This document shows positions 56,846 through 64,000 of a stretch of DNA of 64,000 bases, one piece after another (the first letter of the stretch is position 1; the number at the start of each line of letters is the position of its first letter). Origin of the DNA: Onchocerca lupi (lineage: Eukaryota; Nematoda; Chromadorea; Rhabditida; Onchocercidae); the NCBI GenBank assembly GCA_028564675.1, contig JAOVVO010000204.1, forward strand, positions 51,627-115,626, written 5' to 3'. A program made the position numbers and the translations under genes. A model generated the notes under the pieces. It was not told where the DNA came from, ran no database searches, and was given only the letters and a program-made list of their open reading frames with translations.

Positions 56846-58546
56846 CGTCGTTCTTGACGAAGACGAAGAAGATGAGGAAAAGTAGGAATATATATTGGTT
56901 CATAGTATATACTATCATTATCCGATCATTTCAACATGTCATCAAAATTACGAGTCACAACTGATGAATGCGAAAACAGAAAGATCTCTTTCTTTTATCT
57001 GTATCTTCTCCATCATTCACTTGTCCCATCTTTTTTCTACCTTTTATGACCTTATGACCTCACTTCTATACATCTCCTTATCTCAGCAAAATTCATCTTG
57101 ATTGACCTAAAAACTATGTTATTTCAAATATTATTACTATTTTTGTAGTATAATTTATGATAAACTAAATTTTGAATATATTTTTACTAATTCGTTACTC
57201 ATCCGAATTTTTCGAATAACTTTTTGAATTAATATTCTGCTCAAAGAATAATTAATTCAAAGAGTTATCCAGAATTTCAAATGAAATTTTCATTTAATTT
57301 TTCCTTTTTTTTTTTCTGTTTTTTTATTTTTTCTCGCAATTTTTCTTTCATTTTTAATAACGGATCATTGTAATCTTCATAAATTTTTCATCATGTACTT
57401 TCGGTTGTTAACATGGAAAAATTCCATTAGATCAATTAACATTCCCCTATCTTTTCATTCGGATCAAACATCGATTAATCATGATAACAGATCATGTTGT
57501 ACGATGATAAGATGTATCATCAATTGACCTGAAAGTTAAATAGTTCGGTGCGATCAAACGTCAGCGATAGCGGTTGTTGAGGAATTGTATCGTTGCCGAT
57601 CTATGCTCAACATAATCATCATCTTTGTGAAGAATTCAAGGTTTCATTTTAGTTCTTCTTGTTAATTAATGAAACGATAAATCTTTTGATAGTCATTAAT
57701 TTCGTAAAAATTTTGTAACAACTTAATGAATTTTAACCTCTTTTTTTAAGATTCAAAAATATCGCTTCTTGATGATTTACAGATTCAAAAAATATCATTT
57801 TCGTGTAATTTACAAATTCATAACATTTCGTATTTTCTTGTTGGAAAAATGATTGCATGAAAATTAACAAATATTTCGAATTATCATATCAATTATCATA
57901 TCATCCTATCTTATCATCCATCTAACATTTACTAAACTTCAATTCACTCATTCTTACAAATAATTTGATATTTACTTTCATTTAATGTCGCATCAAATTT
58001 CGCCAATGAAAAAAAAAAAAAAAAAAAAAACGCAATATCTTCTTAATTTCTGATTCATTTTTCTTTTTTCCTTTCATTACACAAGCAATGAAATTTGTTG
58101 CATTGCTTTGATTTTGATGATACAAAAGAATTTTTTCAGGAAAAAGGAAAGATTTGTCGGAAAGAATGAAAAAAAAAAAAAAAAAAGGAAAAAGGAAGAA
58201 GAAAGAGAGAGAAAGAAGATAAATTAAAATTGAGAAAAGGAAGAAATAAAGGAGAAAAATGATTTTATTCAACAAATAATGACATTTTTCTTTCGTAACA
58301 ATCTAAAATTATTTATCGATAGATTTGTTAAAAATTCCATCATTCTTTTTTTTTTTTTTTTTTTTTTAATTTGCAATTTAAAAAAAAAAAAAAAAGGAGT
58401 TTTACGATGACGTGATTTTCGATTTTTGATTGTTAAAAAAATCGCAATTTCAATCAAATATACTTCTTCGATTTTCTCATGAATTTGAAAACAAAATGAT
58501 AGAAGAAGAGATGTTTCAAATTTGAAAAATTTCAAATTATTGCATA

Positions 58547-58579
58547 ATAATTTTGATCATTTGATATGATCAAAATTAT
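58547..58579. repeat. Perfect 13-bp stem hairpin
   Basis: ataattttgatca, a seven-base loop, then tgatcaaaattat form a perfect stem-loop. A 14-bp palindrome (tttcaaatttgaaa) lies about 30 bases upstream. Neither overlaps a recognisable gene. Confidence 0.85.
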
Positions 58580-61449
58580 CGTTGATCATTCTTAATGCAT
58601 GACATATTTTCAAATATTGGTCATACTGCGATAAGATGTTGGATAAAATTGTATTCAAAAACAGGTATTTAATGTTATTAAATTAATCTATTTTCGATTT
58701 ATTTTCGATTTTAATTTTATGTACATTTCAAGATTAGTATTATCAAAAATTTATTACTTTTTATCAAAAGATCACAATATAATTTAACTATCTTCTCGAT
58801 TTATTATCATTTTATAAATGTTTATCAAATTTAATCTATAAGGAATAATTTTAATCAAAGAAGAAATATTTTTTCAATCAAATTAATCTTAAATAAAAAA
58901 ATAAAAAATAAATTTATTTTATTTTTTTCACTCAACTTTTGCCTATCTTTTGCGTTGGAAATAAATCAATTAAAAATTAATTAAAAAAATCGTCTATTTA
59001 TTGCTGATTTTTAGTTTTTTTTTTTTTTCAAATTTTTGCGTCAAGAAATGCATTACTTTCCTGATAGATTTATCTTGTTAGGTTCGTTTCCTTCCCAAAC
59101 AGGTTTTGTCTTGAACATTTTCTACCTTTGGCAGTTATTTATTGAAATAACAAAAACTTTTCTTAATCAACCCTTCTATAGCAACCTAAAAAAAAAAAAA
59201 AAAAAAAGAATTGAAATTTTGTTGTAATAAAAAATGAAAAATGCCAAAATTCTTCCTAACAAACAAATATTCAAAGAAACAATCATCACAAGATCGGGCA
59301 ATTATTGGATTTTAATTAAACTAAATTCAAAAAAAAAAAAATTTTTTTTTTTTTGTAAAATAACTAAACTAAAGTAAGGAATAAATGAATTTAATGTTGA
59401 TAATTTTTTACATAAAAGTTTTTTCAGGATTTTTGAATTTTTATCAAAATAACAAAATATTTCCATTGTTTTTTGAATTTTATTTAAATCAAATAAGTTG
59501 TCCAGGCAGCAAATCTAAATCTTTGAGAAACGAAAATTATGATTTTTCCATAATATCACGCCCAAACAGCAATGATAATTAAGTTTCCATTTCATATCTT
59601 TTTAAATTTATAATTTTTGAAAACTTAATTTTTGGAAATTTTTTACATATGTCATTTGTTTTTCATTCTCTGATCTATATAAAGAGACTCTTTGGTTCCA
59701 CTGTCATTCCATTTTCCCGACTTATTGAAATTGAATTAAAAATTTAAATTTTGTCTTTTCAATGGAACAATCGATCAATAATTCAAAAAAAAAAAGTCCG
59801 ATCAATATTTTATTTAATTTCCACTTCATTTATTAATTAATTTAAATTCGAAATTTAAAATTACATTGATTCTTACTATAATTTGCTAGCATGTTATAGT
59901 TATTCATTTCTGATCATTTTGTTTCACGTAAAGTTACTATACAGTAGATAATATTATTACACAATTTGTGATGTATCGAAGAACTTTGCTTATCTCACAT
60001 TTTCTAGTAAAAAAAAAAAAAAACAAAAAAATTTCAAACTTTTTACTAAAACTTTTAAGGCATATTCTTATTATGATAAACTTTTTGGAAAAAAAAAAAC
60101 AAAAAAAGTAAACAAAAAGGGATCGAATTGTATTATCTATCGTTCATAATGTTTTGCAAGATGACATTCTAACTTCAATGTCACCCTTATCGGCGTTAAT
60201 TATTCAACTTTTTCCAATAAATTAATGCGCGAAAAAGAAGCAAACTTTGAATGCAACTTTAAAAAAATCAAATTTTTGCAAATAAATAATTGCTAAAATG
60301 GAATGAATAACGATAATAATTAATGTTTTTTTTTATTTTTTTCATTTTTGGAAAAATTTTTCTATAAATTTTTTTTTTTTTTTATTTTCTATTCTTTTTT
60401 ATCATCCAAACAACAAACAAATTCGTCAAGAAATTGGTAACAGGAAATAGGATGAAAAATAGCAAAAGACTAATTTAAACTCTTAAAATTGCAAAATTAA
60501 ATATAAACAAGAATTGAAAGTATTTTTTAAAAGGTTTAAAGAGAAAATTATACATTTTCGTCAGATTAAATCAAATGCACTGAATTAGAAATGTAGGATT
60601 ATTTCCTAATCTTCAAATAAAATACAAGTTTCAATCAAAATATCTAAAATCTACCGGTATTTGAATACCGGAATTTATATAGTAAAGATTTTTAATAAAT
60701 GCCATTCTGTTGCTTTATTGTTTCATCTTTATTGAATATTAACACAACTTATTTCTATTTTCAAGTTTTTATAAATTTATTAATTAACTTTTATAGTTGC
60801 AAATTTTGTTCATTTAAAAAAAAAAAAAATTATTTCTTTATTAGAGAAAATTAGAAATATGCAAAAAAAAAAAAAAAAAAATAAAATAAAATAAAATTAA
60901 CTGATCACTATTTCGTTTGTAAAAAACTTGATCCAAATGTTCGAGCTTTTAGGAAAAAAAAAATTATAATTCCAATATATCAAACTTATTAAATCAGGTT
61001 ATCGATGATTGGAACTGTTAATTGAACTGATTAACCATATGTCATAGGTCATTTTCAATTTGTTTGAAATTTCAAAAACTTACTCAATAGCATGTTTTTA
61101 CTTAATCCTATATGATGACAAAAAATTTAACTTGAATTTCGCTAAAAATTAAATGCAAATTTCTTCTTTCTTATGATTTATTAGACGAATAGGTTGACAT
61201 AGAAATGTTTCTTATAATTCACTAATTTCAGCAACGTTGAAATGATCCGTGAAATTATTTTGAAATGTCCCATTTCATGGAAAATTAGAATGAAACTGCC
61301 GTATGAGCAACGGCCTCGAATGATCTGATGGGAAAATATTTCAAAAATTTCACTGAAATTTTCTTCCCATCTTCCAGATTATGCTCTTTTTCAAGAATTT
61401 CATCTGTAATAATTACTTTTATTATATTTTATATGAAAAAATTTACGTG

Positions 61450-61465
61450 AAATCTACGTAGATTT
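61450..61465. repeat. 16-bp perfect palindrome AAATCTACGTAGATTT
   Basis: Perfect palindrome centred on TACGTA, followed immediately by tacgtgg and, within 180 bases, by several more ACGT cores (tacgtatg, tatacgtatgg, cacgtacacgtat, atacgttt). Confidence 0.85.
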
Positions 61466-62299
61466 ACGTGGATTTAATAAATTTTAAGAAAGCAAGCACT
61501 GCAAGTTAGTATGAGTTTAATTTGCATAATTACTCTGACCTATATATAAATAATGATGATTGTTCGTAAAATTCAAATGTACGTATGAATTTAGTATACG
61601 TATGGAATCACGTACACGTATAGATTCAATCAAATACGTTTTACAGTCAAAGAATCTAATTTAGGTTAACCTTTAATATTAGCATTAAATATATTTACTC
61701 CAATTTCAATTATAATACTTTCTTTATTTTTTCAAAAATTAAAAAGTTTTAAAAACAAGTTTTTCTTTTTTTTTTTTCTTTTTTTTTACAGACAATTCCT
61801 TTTTTTTTTTTTTCAACAATTACGATTTATAATTAATTATTTTGATTTGAATATTTCATTTGTTATCACTGATATATTTGCTTGAAAAATGTCACTTATC
61901 AAATTTACATTTTTAAATTCTTAAAATTTATTTCATACAATCATAGAGTGAAATTATTTGCGCCTGATTGCGATGTGCTGTTTATTGTTGAAGAAATGAA
62001 TTTTTGATTGAAATTTAAGAAATCAAGGATTAATTTTGATTCTTTTAAATTTTATCATTCAAAGTTTTTTTTTTTCTTTTTTTCTTTGTTTTATTTAAAT
62101 ACGAATACTTACTTGAAATGAATTTCTGATACGGTATTAATTTGAATGGATTATGTCAATTATATTATTATTTGAAATTTTACGGTCATTTAACTGCAAT
62201 TATACTATCGTCTACTGTCGTAAATTCATCTATCACCGTCCTCAAGAGTTTATGATTTTATTCAACCGATATTCATTCACCCTTTGATTTGAGCCTTTT

Positions 62300-62395
62300 C
62301 TTTTTTTTTTCTCGAAAGGTCGCAACATTTATCGTTGGTCGTACATTTCTCTTTTGATCATTATCGTAAGCAGCATCAGCGAAAATAATTGAACA
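62300..62395 (+). other. Possible untranslated 5' exon
   Basis: A GC-richer patch (cgaaaggtcgcaac ... cagcatcagcgaaaat) ends at a good splice donor, gtaagt, at 62,396, with another donor-like site (gtaagc) at 62,366. No start codon with a long frame is present. If real it would belong to a gene to the right of the window. Weak. Confidence 0.2.
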
Positions 62396-63007
62396 GTAAG
62401 TAATTTGCTTTTCATACTATTACCAATTGTCAATTTAATTAAGTGTTAATTAATATTCTAATTAGTTCCATGAATAACTCCAGTAATATTTATAAAAATG
62501 AAAAGTAAGATGTGATAGTTTATGCAATTTTATTCAATTTACTCATGAAATCTTGAAAAAATTAAGAATGCAATAATTAATAGTTTCATCAAGTATTCTT
62601 CATAATTCTCTTTACTTCAATAACTATTTTTACTTTCTCTGTTTATAATTATAATTAAATTCATTTGTATGATAATTACTTATCACTAATCTCAATTTGA
62701 AATCAATTTTATTATTTAACAAATTATTTTCTTTTATTGATAGATTAAAGCATTCGTATAATTCTTCAAAATATCTATATTTGTTGTACGTTGCATTTTT
62801 CAAATTTTTTCACTTTTTCCTTTCATTTTTTAAAAATGAAAATTTCATGTTAATCTCATTTTTCCAGATAGAAAAAAATTTTGAAATTATTAAAAAAGGA
62901 AAGATTTTTTGTTTAATTGCAAAAAATTTGCATTTTTTTTTTTTTATTGTAAAGAATTTTTTTAAAAAGCAAATTGATACAAATTTGCGGTAAATGAGAA
63001 AAGAGAG

Positions 63008-63040
<33 letters not shown>

Positions 63041-63385
63041 AAATGTTTTGCCTATAATTTAGCCCGCTTTTGTAACCTTTTACATTCCTCTCTTCTCTTC
63101 ATTGACCCCAATTTTCGATAAATATTTCACCTTATGTAATCGTTTTATTTTCATATTAATCAATAAAGAAAAATCATTGTAACAAATCTAATGATTAATA
63201 ATACTAGTATCAATTAAATAAAACTGATAATAATGATAATAATAATAATTTGTCACGGTTGATGATGATTATGATATTTTTTCAGTGATGAGTATAATGA
63301 TAACAATGATAAGAGCGCTATATTATTTCAGCAAATGAGGAAAATAGAGAAAAACTGTTAATACCATTATTTATTCATTAATTCA

Positions 63386-63441
63386 TTTATTATTATTATT
63401 ATTATTGTTATTATTATTATTATTTGTTATTATTATTATTA
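63386..63441 (+). repeat. (ATT)n microsatellite
   Basis: About 55 bases of ATT repeats with two interruptions (gtt, tgtt). A shorter taa-type run lies nearby at about 63,228-63,250. Confidence 0.95.
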
Positions 63442-63950
63442 CATTTATTAGGAATTTATATTATTGTAAACTTGTTATTAATAATTGTCATTAAATGCGC
63501 ACCAACAAATGTTTTTTTTTTTTTTTTTTTTTTGTAAAACCGGTCTTATCATTCATACATCATTTAATATCTATTCATGTGATCATTTCATGTCTTTCTA
63601 TGAAGCTTTCATTTAATTAAATATTTTTCAAATATCGAAAATCATATTTTTCGAATTCCAATATTTGCAATCATAATACTTTCATTGTAGTCTGTATTAG
63701 ATATAACGACCAGGTCAAGTTGTCATAATATAACAAGAGGTCATGTCGTAGTTTGTTTCATGTTTTTATGCGAGGTAATTATGATATTGTTATTTTAAAA
63801 ATTTACTTAAAATATATTATTTCGAAATTCCTTTTTTTTTTTTTCTCTTAAAAAAAAAAAAAAACAAAAAAAACAAAAAATTTGAGTATAACGTAAAATT
63901 AAGTATTATTCATAGCATTATTTATCAGTTCTAAAAACATATTAATTGAT

Positions 63951-63952
<2 letters not shown>

Positions 63953-63989
<37 letters not shown>
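63953..63989. repeat. 37-base poly-A run at the window edge
   Basis: A pure A run almost reaches the window end and continues as g-a-g-a plus more A. Confidence 0.95.

Positions 63990-64000
<11 letters not shown>

Larger units (their letters stand above)
51035..64000. other. AT-rich right flank with no convincing gene
   Basis: Thirteen kilobases of AT-rich sequence, with poly-A and poly-T runs on both strands, a 38-bp minisatellite (56.7 kb), a perfect hairpin (58.55 kb), an ACGT-rich patch with a 16-bp palindrome (61.45 kb), an ATT microsatellite (63.4 kb) and a terminal A run. Repeated gcatgcaagc motifs occur at about 51,490 and 53,862, and repeated taccgtaccgcaaa at 54,926 and 54,948. Open frames are composition-driven. 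GC-richer patches near 57,540-57,620 and 62,300-62,395 might be untranslated exons. Confidence 0.55.

Noticed and set aside
56599..56964. 121-codon open frame containing repeated QLSQQSDAK-like peptides
   Set aside because: The repeats come from the 38-bp minisatellite read in shifting frames, and the flanking residues are AT-driven.

Overview
The window looks like nuclear DNA of a parasitic nematode, most likely a filarial (spirurid) worm. The DNA is very AT-rich and studded with long poly-T and poly-A runs. Genes are split into many short exons, with introns from tens of bases to about 4 kb. Two coding sequences start a few bases after a strong 3' splice signal, as expected for spliced-leader trans-splicing. 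One gene has the architecture of DEX-1, a nematode protein. I see no bacterial operons, CRISPR arrays, tRNA or rRNA genes, and no autonomous transposon. The species assignment is inference.

Four multi-exon genes can be rebuilt exon by exon with reading phase kept at every junction. (1) 10,568-14,449, + strand: core 1 beta-1,3-galactosyltransferase (C1GALT1/T-synthase type), 9 exons, 384 aa. (2) 17,058-22,101, + strand: sedoheptulokinase (SHPK, FGGY kinase family), 8 exons, 452 aa. (3) 27,202-43,846, + strand: a DEX-1/SNED1-like membrane protein with two NIDO domains, about eleven EGF-like modules and one transmembrane helix, 24 exons, 1,153 aa. (4) 45,674-50,999, - strand: a STARD3/MLN64-type lipid-transfer protein (MENTAL plus START), 10 exons, 432 aa. 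Genes 3 and 4 converge tail to tail across about 1.8 kb. The four genes serve unrelated pathways (O-glycosylation, pentose phosphate metabolism, extracellular matrix, sterol transfer), and nothing suggests an operon or a joint function.

Flanks: bases 1-103 may be the end of an exon of a gene lying to the left. Bases 104-10,547 and 51,033-64,000 hold no convincing gene, only homopolymers, microsatellites, minisatellites, hairpins and weak exon candidates.

The most interesting structure is in the introns. There are many short tandem duplications with periods of about 19-100 bp. One 31-bp array runs across the splice acceptor into the transmembrane exon of the DEX-1-like gene, and one 19-bp duplication doubles a splice acceptor. 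A dispersed repeat of about 0.2 kb sits in introns of two different genes. Two introns appear to use GC instead of GT donors, and many donors have T at +3. In the STARD3 protein, a candidate phospho-FFAT motif lies between MENTAL and START, where human STARD3 has its VAP-binding motif. I did not find evidence of a wholly new biological system.
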